This document shows positions 29,163 through 38,636 of a stretch of DNA of 54,464 nt, piece after piece; the stretch's first letter is position 1; each line of letters starts with the position of its first letter. The translations under genes and the position numbers were made by a program. The DNA comes from Psychrobacter sp. 4Dc (GTDB taxonomy: Bacteria; Pseudomonadota; Gammaproteobacteria; Pseudomonadales; Moraxellaceae): the NCBI RefSeq assembly GCF_002836715.1, contig NZ_PJAT01000084.1, positions 1 to 54,464 of the forward strand, written 5' to 3'. The notes below the pieces were generated by a model that ran no database searches, was not told where the DNA came from, and worked only from the letters and a program-made list of their open reading frames with translations.

Positions 29163-30923
29163 ATGAATGCAGCCGCGCGTTATCGCTTACTGAACAATTT
29201 TACCATTCTCATTAGTGTCATCGGGGTAGCGATTGCCTTGTTGGATAGTGGTTTTACACTACCGACGTGGCTCCAACAAATATTTCATATTTTCTATTTG
29301 GTCATCATCTTCCTTAGTTTTATGGTGACCGCTGGTCGTTACATCTATACTAAAAAGCCATTAACGCTTAATAAGGTCGCCGTCTTTGACGCACTGACTA
29401 GCATTGCCATCATCATTTTATTGACCGCGCATTTTACGGACTTAGTACGTTCAGGCTTATCTGCTGCCGTTGATGGCTTTGTCGCAATAAAGATAGCGGT
29501 GTTTGTCACTTTCGTCCGCGAACTCTCCGATCATAATTTCAATCTCAATCGTACCTTTCTACACCCTGCGCAGTTTTTTATTCTAAGCTTTTTAGTCGTG
29601 GTGCTGGTTGGCGCCTTGCTATTGATGATGCCCAATGCGACGACGCAGCCGCTGTCTTTTGTTGATGCGCTTTTTACCGCGACCAGTGCGGTTTGTGTGA
29701 CAGGGCTTATCGTAGTGGATACTGCCACCTATTTTACGACTTTTGGCCAAGTCATTATTATGGGGCTGATACAAATTGGCGGTTTGGGTATTTTGACCTT
29801 TGTGACGTATTTTAGTTATTTTTTTAAGGGTGGTGTCAGCTATGAGACACAAGCCAGCATCAGCGAGATGTCTTACATGCGTGGTATGGGTGATGTGGTG
29901 TCGACACTCAAGTCTATCTTATACGTCACATTTGCGGTCGAGGCGGTAGCGGCTGCGCTGATTTATGTCAGTATTTATGATATACCCAATATGGATTGGT
30001 CTGAGCAGTTATTTTTTTCAGTCTTTCATGCGATTTCTGCTTTTTGTAATGCTGGGTTCTCTACCTTTAGTGCTGGCTTGTACGATGATTCGCTACGTTT
30101 TAATTATTCGCTACAGCTGATTCTGGCGATGACATTTATTTTTGGTGGTATGGGTTTTACTATTGTGGTCAATGTGCTTAGGTATTTACGTTATCGTGCT
30201 CAGCGGCTGATAAATCGTCATGACCAACGCTATATTTATCAGCCTTGGTTACTTAATATTAATAGCCGTATTACTTTGATTACCACAGGCGCACTATTGC
30301 TAGTCGGTCTGATTGGGGTGATGATCTTTGAATACAATAATGTGCTCGCTGACCATACCAGTTTTCTTGGGAAGCTGGTAACAGGGTTTTTTACGGCGGC
30401 TACCCCGCGTACGGCAGGATTTAATGTCATTGATATGGGTGAGCTGACGTTTCCAACGGTGATGCTGACGATATTTTTGATGTGGATTGGTGCTTCGCCA
30501 AACTCTACAGGTGGGGGTATCAAGACCAGTACCTTTGCGATTGCGCTATTGAATACATTAAGCCTAGCTCGTGGTCAGACCAAGATAGAGATATTCAAAC
30601 GAGAGATTGCGGAGATTTCCGTTCGCCGCGCATTTTCTATTATGTGGCTGTCGCTACTGGTCATCGGTACGGGCGTGACACTCATCAGTTATGATCAGCC
30701 AGAGCTTGATTTGATTAAAGTAGTGTTTGAGTGCTTCTCAGCTTATAGCACGGTGGGCCTAAGTTTAAACCTGACAGCAGACTTATCAGATTTTAGTAAA
30801 ATAGTGGTTTCGGTCATTATGTTCGTTGGCCGCGTCAGTATGCTGACGATATTTATCGCACTGCTTAAAAATATGCGTCAACGTAATTATCGCTATCCTA
30901 CGGAAGAGATTACGATTAACTAA
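29163..30923 (+). CDS. TrkH/KtrB-type potassium uptake permease
   Basis: About 586 residues from the ATG at 29163; a TTG at 29145 is also in frame. An N-terminal hydrophobic domain of about 130 residues precedes the channel part. Selectivity-filter-like segments are visible at ATSAVCVTGLIVVD, HAISAFCNAGFSTFS, ATPRTAGFNV and ECFSAYSTVGLSLN, the fourfold pore repeats of TrkH/KtrB. The following gene encodes the RCK/TrkA-type gating subunit. Together they form a sodium- or proton-dependent potassium importer important for osmotic adaptation, in keeping with the nearby betaine genes. Confidence 0.9.
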   Translation: MNAAARYRLLNNFTILISVIGVAIALLDSGFTLPTWLQQIFHIFYLVIIFLSFMVTAGRYIYTKKPLTLNKVAVFDALTSIAIIILLTAHFTDLVRSGLSAAVDGFVAIKIAVFVTFVRELSDHNFNLNRTFLHPAQFFILSFLVVVLVGALLLMMPNATTQPLSFVDALFTATSAVCVTGLIVVDTATYFTTFGQVIIMGLIQIGGLGILTFVTYFSYFFKGGVSYETQASISEMSYMRGMGDVVSTLKSILYVTFAVEAVAAALIYVSIYDIPNMDWSEQLFFSVFHAISAFCNAGFSTFSAGLYDDSLRFNYSLQLILAMTFIFGGMGFTIVVNVLRYLRYRAQRLINRHDQRYIYQPWLLNINSRITLITTGALLLVGLIGVMIFEYNNVLADHTSFLGKLVTGFFTAATPRTAGFNVIDMGELTFPTVMLTIFLMWIGASPNSTGGGIKTSTFAIALLNTLSLARGQTKIEIFKREIAEISVRRAFSIMWLSLLVIGTGVTLISYDQPELDLIKVVFECFSAYSTVGLSLNLTADLSDFSKIVVSVIMFVGRVSMLTIFIALLKNMRQRNYRYPTEEITIN

Positions 30924-30990
30924 TCCGTCGCAAACAGACTGTGTTGTTCTTAATAAATAGCAAAAAATATTAAAAAAGGTTGTATAAGTT

Positions 30991-31692
30991 ATGAAGTACA
31001 TCATCGTAGGGCTAGGAAATTTCGGTGCATCATTAGGCTCGGCATTGACCAGTCAAGGGCATGAAGTAATTGCTATTGATAGTAGTATGCAACGGGTTGA
31101 AGCGTATAAAGAAGTGATTTCGCATACGCTGTGTATGGATGCCACGGACGAGTATACGGTTAGCGGATTACCAATCGTTGATACCGATATTGTCATTGTA
31201 GCGATTGGCGAAGATCAAGGCGCCAATGTCATGGCAACGGCGTTATTTAAGACGTTAAAAGCCAAACGTTTGATCAGCCGTAGTATCAATCCGCTACACG
31301 AAAAAGTCCTACAAGCCATCGGTGTAGATGATTTGATTCACCCTGAGAAAGAAGCGGCCAATCGCTGGGCTAAGCGTCTGTCACTACGCTATTTTGTCGA
31401 TTCGTTTGAATTGAGCGATAACTTCAGTATGGTAGAGATTAAGATTCCAAATGTGCTGATTGGTAAGACTGTCGACGACTTACAGTTAGAGCAAAAGTTC
31501 AATATCCGATTGCTTAGTACGTTGCGCTATGAGTATTATGAAGACAGTTTTGGTCGTACGCAGAGCAAGCCTAGCATTCAAGGTTTGGCGACGCCTGAGC
31601 AAGTATTGCAAGAGCGCGATGTACTGGTGATTTATGGCGCCAACAAACATATCAATCAGTTCTTACGTAGTGTGGGTGTGAAAATCAAATAG
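30991..31692 (+). CDS. TrkA/KtrA-type RCK regulatory subunit of potassium uptake
   Basis: 233 residues, cytoplasmic. The N-terminal Rossmann fold reads MKYIIVGLGNFGASLGSAL with the acidic turn VIAIDSS that binds NAD(H) or ATP/ADP. The RCK_C domain starts near FSMVEIKIPNVLIGKTVDDL. Single-RCK length matches KtrA rather than the duplicated E. coli TrkA. Translation is probably coupled to the upstream permease, with a 67-bp gap. Gates the TrkH/KtrB-like channel. Confidence 0.9.
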   Translation: MKYIIVGLGNFGASLGSALTSQGHEVIAIDSSMQRVEAYKEVISHTLCMDATDEYTVSGLPIVDTDIVIVAIGEDQGANVMATALFKTLKAKRLISRSINPLHEKVLQAIGVDDLIHPEKEAANRWAKRLSLRYFVDSFELSDNFSMVEIKIPNVLIGKTVDDLQLEQKFNIRLLSTLRYEYYEDSFGRTQSKPSIQGLATPEQVLQERDVLVIYGANKHINQFLRSVGVKIK

Positions 31693-31736
31693 CAGCTTGC
31701 CATCGCAGTGATACCAGCAGGTATAGGGAAATGATT

Positions 31737-32279
31737 ATGAATAAGCGAAGTATATCTGTCCTACTGATCGCTATAATGGCACTACTGTCAGGTTGTGATC
31801 AGTCCGCGCAAGACCCGAACGTTCTTCTGTCTGAGCATCAAAAAGACCCGATTAAAGAGTTGGCGATTACCTCAGACGTGGATTACAGTCAGTTTGGTTA
31901 CAAGCAAACCTTTTATGTACCGATTTATTCTGATATTTATACCGATAGAGACGCTCGCAAAGTGCTGCTATCGGCGACGCTGAGTGTACGTAACACCACG
32001 CTAAAAAAGTCACTGTATATCAATAAAATTGATTATTATGATACAGATGGAGCATTGGTCAAATCATATCTAGATAAGCCTATCGAGCTACCAGCGATGG
32101 CGACGCTTAACTATATCGTCGAAAAAGAAGAGGATAAAGGCGGTTCTGGTGCCAACTTTATCATCGAAGTCGAAGGTGTAGATGAGACAGTCAGACCAGT
32201 GATAGAAGCGGTCATGATCGGTAACTTTAGCAATAAGGGATTTGCCTTTAGTACAGAAGGCACGCCCGTGATACATTGA
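31737..32279 (+). CDS. DUF3124 lipoprotein
   Basis: About 180 residues. I use the ATG at 31737; AGGGAA lies 7 bases upstream, and the ATG at 31731 is too close to it. A lipoprotein signal ends in the lipobox LLSGC. The mature domain has the DUF3124 pattern: YVPIYSDIY, LSATLSVRNTT, IDYYDTDGALVKSYLDKPIELPA and a KGGSGANFIIEVEG segment near the end. It sits 44 bp after the potassium gating subunit and may be co-transcribed. Function is unknown; an envelope protein. Confidence 0.8.
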   Translation: MNKRSISVLLIAIMALLSGCDQSAQDPNVLLSEHQKDPIKELAITSDVDYSQFGYKQTFYVPIYSDIYTDRDARKVLLSATLSVRNTTLKKSLYINKIDYYDTDGALVKSYLDKPIELPAMATLNYIVEKEEDKGGSGANFIIEVEGVDETVRPVIEAVMIGNFSNKGFAFSTEGTPVIH

Positions 32280-32421
32280 TATATGTATAGTCGGTACGTA
32301 GTTCAGAGTATTAAAAGAGCACCGTAGCATAGGCGGAAGTAGTTTCGATTTTGCTATCTAGCGATGATCGTATACATGTATTAAACGAATCAACATGGAC
32401 AGTTCAATTCAAGGAAGAGTT

Positions 32422-32841
32422 ATGTCTGCAACCAAAGAAGAAATCAGCGCCTTTATGGCATTGGAGTTTCCCCAAACCAAATGCGTCGTCGAGGCGGTCA
32501 ATGAAAATGGCGCGACCTTATCGCACGAGATCGGTATAAATGAGCTGCGTCCCGGCGGCACAGTTTCGGGACCTGTCATGATGGCTGTCGCTGATGTAGC
32601 CATCTATGTGGCGATACTTGGAAGAATTGGTATCGTCCCATTAACGGTGACGACGAGTTTGACCATCAACTTTTTACGTAAGCCATCAGCAAGTGCTCGT
32701 ATTATCGCCGAATGTACCTTGATGAAAGTGGGACGCACGTTGATAGTGGGCGAAGTCTCTCTTTATTCAGAAGGCTCTGATGACATCGTGGCTCATGTGG
32801 TTGGCACGTATTCGGTGCCGCCTAAGCGTATTGAAGGTTAG
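32422..32841 (+). CDS. PaaI-type hotdog-fold thioesterase
   Basis: 139 residues from the ATG at 32422, preceded by AAGGAAGAG; an ATG at 32395 adds nine unlikely residues. The hotdog domain has LRPGGTVSGPVMMAVADVAIYVAI, with the catalytic-helix region aligned to ggt-sgp-mMalaD, and TTSLTINFLRKPS. It is predicted to hydrolyse acyl-CoA thioesters (PaaI family, phenylacetyl-CoA type), but the substrate is not fixed by sequence. Convergent with the cytochrome c lipoprotein gene on the other strand, 22 bp away. Confidence 0.82.
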   Translation: MSATKEEISAFMALEFPQTKCVVEAVNENGATLSHEIGINELRPGGTVSGPVMMAVADVAIYVAILGRIGIVPLTVTTSLTINFLRKPSASARIIAECTLMKVGRTLIVGEVSLYSEGSDDIVAHVVGTYSVPPKRIEG

Positions 32842-32862
32842 CTAGTTTGTCGTGTATTTTAC

Positions 32863-33552
32863 TCACTCACTAGGGTCTGATCCTGGTGGAAACTCATGGC
32901 GTAGCTGCGCGACATTAGCAGTAGTCACTGTATCTGTGAAATTATTTAGATCGCTATGCACGTATTGTGTGACAGCTGCTATTTGCTCGTCATTCATCAT
33001 ACGGTGGAACGATGGCATACCGCGCAGGCCATTGATAACGACACTAATAATATAGTACTTCGATTGCATCTTGCTATTATTTGCCAGTGGTGGATAGTAG
33101 CCTGTGCCTTGCGCGCCTTCACCTTTTTGCATATGACAACCTGCACAAGAGTCATCGTAGAGCTTTTTGCCATTGATCGTAAAGAACCCCGTTTTACCTT
33201 GTATGCTGCCTTCAAATTTAGTGAGCCATCTCTGCATGCTGGCATCATCGTTCATTTTTAGTATTGAGCCTACATCGACGATATTGGTAGTAGGTTTAGC
33301 CAATTCTGCTTTGGACATATATACGCCGCCCCATGCGCCCTGATTGCGACTGGCCTGATTATCAAAACTGTTGTCGAATATCATTGGTGCTGTCTGCGGG
33401 TTAGCGATGGTGGCTGCGTTTTGTGTTCTATTCTGACTACAGCCTGACAACGTTGTTAACACTATCGATCCGCCGACCATGAGCATCATTATTGCCTTGC
33501 TCGAGCTGAGCGAGCTAGATAATTTGATTGAGTTTGCTGTCACTACGTTCAT
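32863..33552 (-). CDS. Cytochrome c lipoprotein (single haem)
   Basis: 229 residues starting at the ATG at 33552 (AGGA about 7 bases upstream); longer starts to a TTG at 33618 are less likely. The signal peptide ends LTTLSGC, so the protein is lipid-anchored. One CXXCH haem site, DDSCAGCHMQKGEGAQ, lies in the second half, with a candidate Met ligand in GLRGMPSFHRM. It follows the Tat-exported flavin amine oxidase on the same strand with the likely role of electron acceptor from that enzyme. It is the last gene of this cluster and faces the thioesterase gene. Confidence 0.85.
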   Translation of the reverse strand: MNVVTANSIKLSSSLSSSKAIMMLMVGGSIVLTTLSGCSQNRTQNAATIANPQTAPMIFDNSFDNQASRNQGAWGGVYMSKAELAKPTTNIVDVGSILKMNDDASMQRWLTKFEGSIQGKTGFFTINGKKLYDDSCAGCHMQKGEGAQGTGYYPPLANNSKMQSKYYIISVVINGLRGMPSFHRMMNDEQIAAVTQYVHSDLNNFTDTVTTANVAQLRHEFPPGSDPSE

Positions 33553-33639
33553 AATTATTCCTAATGTGCCTAGTCTCATTGTTATCATCCTTGCTTGAAC
33601 GGCAGAGTTGTTATTCAAAGCTCATTACTCAAAAGCTGG

Positions 33640-35241
33640 CTATCCAAGCTTTTTAGCCTTTTGATGTAAGCGTTTGGCAGCATCCATACCGGATAATATC
33701 GCGCCCTCTTGCCACGCAGGAATGTGCGAACAGTGCTCACCTGCCAGTACGATACGGTGGTCAATTTCGCAGAGTGTCTCATAGTACTGCTCACGGCTGG
33801 ACTCGCTCCAGATACCATAACAGCCAAGTGACCAAGGGATACGGTGCCATGCGACGGATGTGCCAGCGCGGAACTCCTTTGTATATTGTGGATGAATCTG
33901 TTTGCCATAGGCGAGCGCCGCGTTGATACGTTCTTTGGGTGTCAATGAGTTAAATTTGTACGAAGTCTCGCCAAATCCATAAGCACCAAGTAGCACACCT
34001 GAGCCTGAGCTAAACATATCCTGTGACGGATAGGAGATTTGGGTGATCGGCAGATCAGTATAGGTGATGCCGCCATAGATCCATTCATCCTCTTCCCAAA
34101 ACCGCCGTTTGAACTCCAAACCCACTTTGTAAGAGCTATCATAAGGAACGGCTGCCATCGCTTGTTTCATTGGCGCGGAGACGTTGATGTCAATTTGAGT
34201 CAGTATGGACAAGGGGATAGTGCAAATACACCAATCTGCGCGCACTATTTTGGCTGCACCGTCAGGGCTATTGCTATCGACATAGTCAACGGTAACCCCA
34301 GTTTCGTCTTGATTGATGTTGGTGACTTTGGCGTTGAAGATAATCATCTCGCGACACTCACGCGTGAATGCATCACCGATTTTCCCCATACCGCCGACAG
34401 GCTGAAACATCGTTGGTTGATGCACATGCACGGTATAGTTGCTATAAATGTCTGACCACATGCCTGAGTCTAGTAGCTTATCCATCGATATCGGCGTTGA
34501 CGGTTTGGCATCTGGCATCAAGCCGCCACCCGGATACACACTATAGCCGCGATGCTTACCCGTCTCATGGCTTTTGACATAGCGATAGTTATTATCCAGA
34601 ACACCCCAACCTTTTAGCCCTTCGAGTAGTTTTTCTTTGTCCTCTTTATCAACGCTACTGTCGAGACTGCCTTTATTGACGGCTTTGGACAGCAGTTCTG
34701 ACACATAACCGCGAATATCACTCTGCACTTCACCCAAGCGCTGCGGCGCGCCGTTAAAGTGATTGGTACGGTGTAGATAAGCGCGATCATTGGTTTGGAT
34801 AAATGGCTGCAATGCGACGCCAAACTTTTTGCAGTAATGAAAGACCGCGTAGTGATGGATAGGCAATCGCCATGGACCACCATGAAAGTATTTGCCTTTT
34901 TTAAAGTCGCAAGTGACCTCAGCACCGCCCAGATCTGTATATTTATCACCGCTGTTGAGTGTCCAGCTACGTCCGCCGCCACGATTTTGGTACTCAAGCA
35001 CGGTCACTTTGTAGCCCGCTTTACGGAGCTCATAGGCTGCAGTCAGCCCGGCCAATCCTGCACCCAAAATCACGATACTGGCACCAGCCGGTGCGCCTTT
35101 GAGATTCATCTCTTCTTTAAAGCTCGACTCGGATGCAAACCCCAACGTGGTCATCGCTTGATACATCGCGGTCGCGCCTGCGGTCTTGCCTATCATGGAG
35201 AGCAGTTGCCGACGCGTAGGAGATTGGAGCAGGTCATTCAT
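33640..35241 (-). CDS. Tat-exported flavin amine oxidase/dehydrogenase
   Basis: 533 residues. The N-terminus SPTRRQLLSMIGKTAGATA carries a twin-arginine signal (about residues 8-26), so the folded flavoprotein is exported. The FAD-binding fold SIVILGAGLAGLTAAYELRKAGYKV begins near residue 54 with the NRGGGRSWTL arginine motif of amine oxidases. The C-terminal FAD contact is VLAGEHCSHIPAWQEGAILSGMDAA. AAGGA precedes the ATG. Flanked on the same strand by two cytochrome c genes, it is better viewed as a periplasmic amine dehydrogenase passing electrons to cytochrome c than as an oxygen-using oxidase. The substrate amine is unknown. Confidence 0.85.
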   Translation of the reverse strand: MNDLLQSPTRRQLLSMIGKTAGATAMYQAMTTLGFASESSFKEEMNLKGAPAGASIVILGAGLAGLTAAYELRKAGYKVTVLEYQNRGGGRSWTLNSGDKYTDLGGAEVTCDFKKGKYFHGGPWRLPIHHYAVFHYCKKFGVALQPFIQTNDRAYLHRTNHFNGAPQRLGEVQSDIRGYVSELLSKAVNKGSLDSSVDKEDKEKLLEGLKGWGVLDNNYRYVKSHETGKHRGYSVYPGGGLMPDAKPSTPISMDKLLDSGMWSDIYSNYTVHVHQPTMFQPVGGMGKIGDAFTRECREMIIFNAKVTNINQDETGVTVDYVDSNSPDGAAKIVRADWCICTIPLSILTQIDINVSAPMKQAMAAVPYDSSYKVGLEFKRRFWEEDEWIYGGITYTDLPITQISYPSQDMFSSGSGVLLGAYGFGETSYKFNSLTPKERINAALAYGKQIHPQYTKEFRAGTSVAWHRIPWSLGCYGIWSESSREQYYETLCEIDHRIVLAGEHCSHIPAWQEGAILSGMDAAKRLHQKAKKLG

Positions 35242-35322
35242 AGGACTATCCTTATCGTGCTGAGTCTTTACATTATTATAAAAAGCGAAGATTAGAGCGC
35301 ATTTTTATAGTTGGTTTTAGGG

Positions 35323-36744
35323 TTAGCTTTTTTCTTTTATCACACGCGTGACATCGGCCGCGCTGACATCGCTGCCTGGTAGACCACCAAATGTGACTCG
35401 TACATAGTTAGTGATACTAGCGATTTGTGTAGGGCTTAAATCTTTTTAAAAGCCGGGCATTTTTGGTGCTGTGTTAAATGCACCTTTTGCCCCAAATGCA
35501 ATGACGCCAATGAGTGCATCAGGTTTTACGCGGCGAATACTACTCAAACCAACGATGGAGGCATAGCGGGCATCGGGCTGTGCGTAACCATCGACCCCAT
35601 GACAACTGGCGCAATGGATGAGATATAAATCTTTTGGCGAATTGCTGTTCAGACCGCTATTGTTGGAACTATTGGCAATATTGGTTTTGGCATGCGCCAG
35701 ATAGTCTTTTTGCTCAAGTAAGTCATAAGTAATAGAATCGCTGACTGGTTGCGGTAGACGAGAGACATTGATAGGTATTAGATAGTCATCGGTCTTAATG
35801 GCTGGAACGACTTTTAAATAGTCAGCCATCGCGATCAGGTCTTCTTCAGTGAGATAACGCGTACTGTGCGCCACGGCTTCTGCCATTGGCCCGCCCGCAT
35901 AAGCACGTTTATCAAGCGTTCCTGTACGCAGGTAATTTACGATATCCATTTCGCTCCAAAGGCCGATACCCGTATCGTTGTCAGGGGTGATATTTGGTGC
36001 AAACCATTTACCAAGTGGTGCGCCGGATAAATAGCGGTCTTTATCGAGGCCTTGGGTTAAGTTGCGCGGTGTATGACAAGTGCCGCAATGCTCTAAATTA
36101 TTGACCAGATATTCACCGCGCTGCTGAGTGTTTGTCAGTCCTGAGCGATTTTCAGTAGAGGGTACATTGATGACATTCCATGCCAGCATTAAGCTTCTGA
36201 TATTCAATGGAAAAGGTAGGCGCGTGGTTTTTTCAGGTGGTTTGTCTACGATAGCAACGGTCTGAAAGTACGCAAATAAGGCGCTGATATCCTCATCTGT
36301 CATGCCATGATAGGACGGGTAAGGCATCGCAGGATAAATCTGATGATTGGGTGCACGACCTTTTTGCAAAGCCTTTTTGAAGTCAGATTCAGTATAGTTG
36401 CCGATGCCATAGCGCGTTGACGGTGTAATATTGGTCGAGTAGATATTGCCAATGGGCGTCTCAATTGGTACGCCGCCACTATAGTCATCACGGTGGCAAG
36501 CCATACAGTCGGCGCTGCGTGCTATGTAAGCGCCGCGATTGGCAAGCGCACTATTAGCAGGGCTGACATTTGGTAGGGTTATTCGACTGGGCAAAGTGTT
36601 TATTGGAAGACTGACCGTATCTGCCATTGCTATCGTAGAGGTTGCGCTAAGCCCCAATGTTAGTGTCAGGGCTAGAGAAAATGACCGCGCTGGCATTACT
36701 GCAGAAAGTGGCTTCATAATGTCCTTATGGTGCTGATTAATCAT
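35323..36744 (-). pseudogene. Tri-haem cytochrome c, interrupted by in-frame TAA near its end
   Basis: The frame starts at an ATG with AAAGGGA upstream, has a Sec signal (LALTLTLGLSATSTIAMA) and three CXXCH sites: CMACH (about residues 80-84), CGTCH (about 220-224) and CASCH (about 378-382). This matches the membrane-linked tri-haem cytochromes of gluconate and aldehyde dehydrogenases. At 35446-35448 a TAA follows APKMPGF. Reading straight on gives 40 more residues (KDLSPTQIASITNYVRVTFG...) to a TAA at 35323, exactly the missing C-terminal helix of a cytochrome c domain. A CAA to TAA change is the simplest history. The truncated product would keep all haems and the Met ligand but lose the helix that packs the last domain. 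It may be partly functional. Confidence 0.85.
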
Positions 36745-36819
36745 TGCTATTCCCTTTTTGAGCACTCTGCAAATCGCGACTGGTTACTATCAAAAAACAA
36801 TGTTGCAATATTAAAATCG

Positions 36820-37434
36820 CTACTGCCTGGCGGCTTCGACTTTAATATTTAAGTTCAGGTTTTTGGTCAATCCAAACCAGACAAATTTGTTTATATTCCA
36901 TTTGGTACGATCAAGCGTCGCGGTAAAATTGCCGCCGCATACTTCTTTTTTGAGACTGGGATTTGTGTCACATTCGAACTTAGTTGCGGTTAGGCTAATT
37001 GGGTGGGTCTCGCCATGCAGTGTCAGTTGTCCATCTACCCGAGTGACCTGAGGGCTTTTTTTATCTTGATTAAAATGCCATTTTGTCGATTCAAAATGCG
37101 CTGAAGGAAACCTCTGCATATCAAAAAATTCAGGCCCCGTTAAACTATTATTAAAAGAAGGGTTGCCCGTATTTAAAGAGTTTATCGGTATGATTAATGA
37201 GATATCGCCAATACTTAGGTTTGGATCTTATTGCAAATGACCTTTGATATTATAAAAGCCACCAGTCGTGGCCGAGCTTTTAAAGCGTTCGATGGCAAAT
37301 CGGATGTGAGTGCTGGCAGGATTAATAGTGTAGTTGGCCGCTTGACTGCTATTTGTAGCGCCTACAAGCAGCAATGGAATGGTCAAAAAAGAATAGATAT
37401 GCGAAGGTTTTGGCCTAATAGACAACAAGCGCAT
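36820..37434 (-). pseudogene. YceI-family periplasmic protein, interrupted by in-frame TAA
   Basis: From the ATG at 37434 (AGGA 8 bases before), a signal peptide ending NSSQA is followed by NYTINPASTHIRFAIERF, the start of the YceI lipocalin-like domain. The frame meets TAA at 37228-37230 after GHLQ (68 residues). Without any shift it continues DPNLSIGDISLIIPINSLNTG, TGPEFFD and HFESTKW, all at the proper places of a YceI domain, to a stop at 36820 (135 further residues). Most YceI proteins have an aromatic residue where the stop lies. The intact product would be about 204 residues and bind a polyisoprenoid-like ligand in the periplasm. Apparently inactivated. Confidence 0.85.
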
Positions 37435-37622
37435 AGCTACATTCCTGTGCAGGCTATTGATATAGAAGAGCTTATTCACAAGCGCTATCCGTGCGTTTGC
37501 TTAACAATAAGCCAGTGATTGTTAATTATTTATACAGGGTTTTTTCAAATACTTAGTAGTGCTATTTTAGTAAAGAGTTGACGAACGGCTCTGTTATATT
37601 CGAACGTCAATTCCAACTATTA

Positions 37623-37697
37623 ATGCATAAGTATTGATACCTAATTATTGAAGCTAAGTACTGATGCATAAGTACTGAACCTAAGTGCTGAATTTAA
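37623..37697. repeat. degenerate 13-14-bp tandem repeat downstream of the PAP2 gene
   Basis: Five to six imperfect units of the type ATGCATAAGTACTGA / AACCTAAGTGCTGA run up to and slightly over the stop codon of the PAP2 gene. They differ by point changes, indicating old slippage. Confidence 0.55.
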
Positions 37698-38518
37698 ATG
37701 TTAGAGTGCTCAATGTTAGACAAGCTCAGACCAGTATGTCCTTTATCATCGTTGGTGCTGTGTGCTTTATTTTTAATTGATTGTTTGAAAAATAGAGCAG
37801 CGAGCGCACAGGCTATGGTTAATGACAGCAGCATTGAGACCAATGTATGGCTAAAGAAGTGATCGCCAAATAGCATCTTATACAGTCCCATTGTCCAGCC
37901 CAAAATAGTTACTGATATGACTATTTGATAGCGGTATTTTCTTAGTGTCGGTAAAAAAGCCAATCCATATAAAGAAAACCCTGCGCTGGCGTGAGCTGCT
38001 GGGAAGCATCTGGCAGGCGTTGTTGCTACGATGTTTTGCCAAAGATTGAGGTAGGGCAAATCCCCATTAAAAATAACCAAGTCATTTGGGCAGCTAACAT
38101 GGGTGACACCTTTGAGCATGGCAATGGTAGCAGGTACAATCGCCAATATAATCAGTAGGTAGCTTATCTCGCGCATAGGTAAAGAAAGCATAAATTGATC
38201 AAGCTTATTATGACTGAGCTTACTGCGATTTAGCTTATTGCAGTTTAGGGCAGTAGCATTAAGCCTTGACTGTCTGTACTTGATGATTAAAACCGCTATG
38301 AGGTAGACAGCCAATAGAATCAATAATGCTTTGGGCAAATCATAAAAAATAAATGCATAAGGCTGCGCACCTTTTTCGAGTAGCCAGTGTCCATTGTTAT
38401 AAAAAAGCTCACTGATACGTACGTCTAATTGGCCATGCTCAAAAACCAAGGTGGCCATGATGGTGACGCACAGTAGTTTTAGCCAGTCCCAAGTCATTGC
38501 GTTTTTTTTTGAAGTCAT
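37694..38518 (-). CDS. PAP2-family phosphatase (membrane)
   Basis: 274 residues with about six hydrophobic segments. The PAP2 catalytic motifs are present: PARCFPAAHASAGFS (motif 2, with the proton-donating His) and GDHFFSHTLVS (motif 3 with the nucleophilic His). Motif 1 is the less canonical KGVTHVSCPNDL. A hydrophilic loop near residue 85-110 contains repeated Asn-Lys-Leu/Ser-Lys-Leu units that look like slippage products. It probably removes phosphate from phosphatidate or a related lipid phosphate, or from lipid A. Location next to dgkA and eptA supports a phospholipid or lipid A role. Confidence 0.82.
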   Translation of the reverse strand: MTSKKNAMTWDWLKLLCVTIMATLVFEHGQLDVRISELFYNNGHWLLEKGAQPYAFIFYDLPKALLILLAVYLIAVLIIKYRQSRLNATALNCNKLNRSKLSHNKLDQFMLSLPMREISYLLIILAIVPATIAMLKGVTHVSCPNDLVIFNGDLPYLNLWQNIVATTPARCFPAAHASAGFSLYGLAFLPTLRKYRYQIVISVTILGWTMGLYKMLFGDHFFSHTLVSMLLSLTIACALAALFFKQSIKNKAHSTNDDKGHTGLSLSNIEHSNI

Positions 38519-38636
38519 GACTACACCTAATAACGTACGTGAGATGTTGAGAGATCCTAATACGATTTTCGTTTTATTGTTTACTTAAGATAGTGCTAGC
38601 AATGCCTTGCGCTGATATGCGAGTGCTTGTCATGCT

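Noticed and set aside
32286..32300. Possible third copy of the TATAGTC repeat
   Set aside because: Only the TATAGTCGGT end matches; no matching interior or opposite end follows within 150 bp.
37623..37697. CRISPR-like array
   Set aside because: Units are 13-14 bp, contiguous and degenerate, with no spacers and no cas genes.
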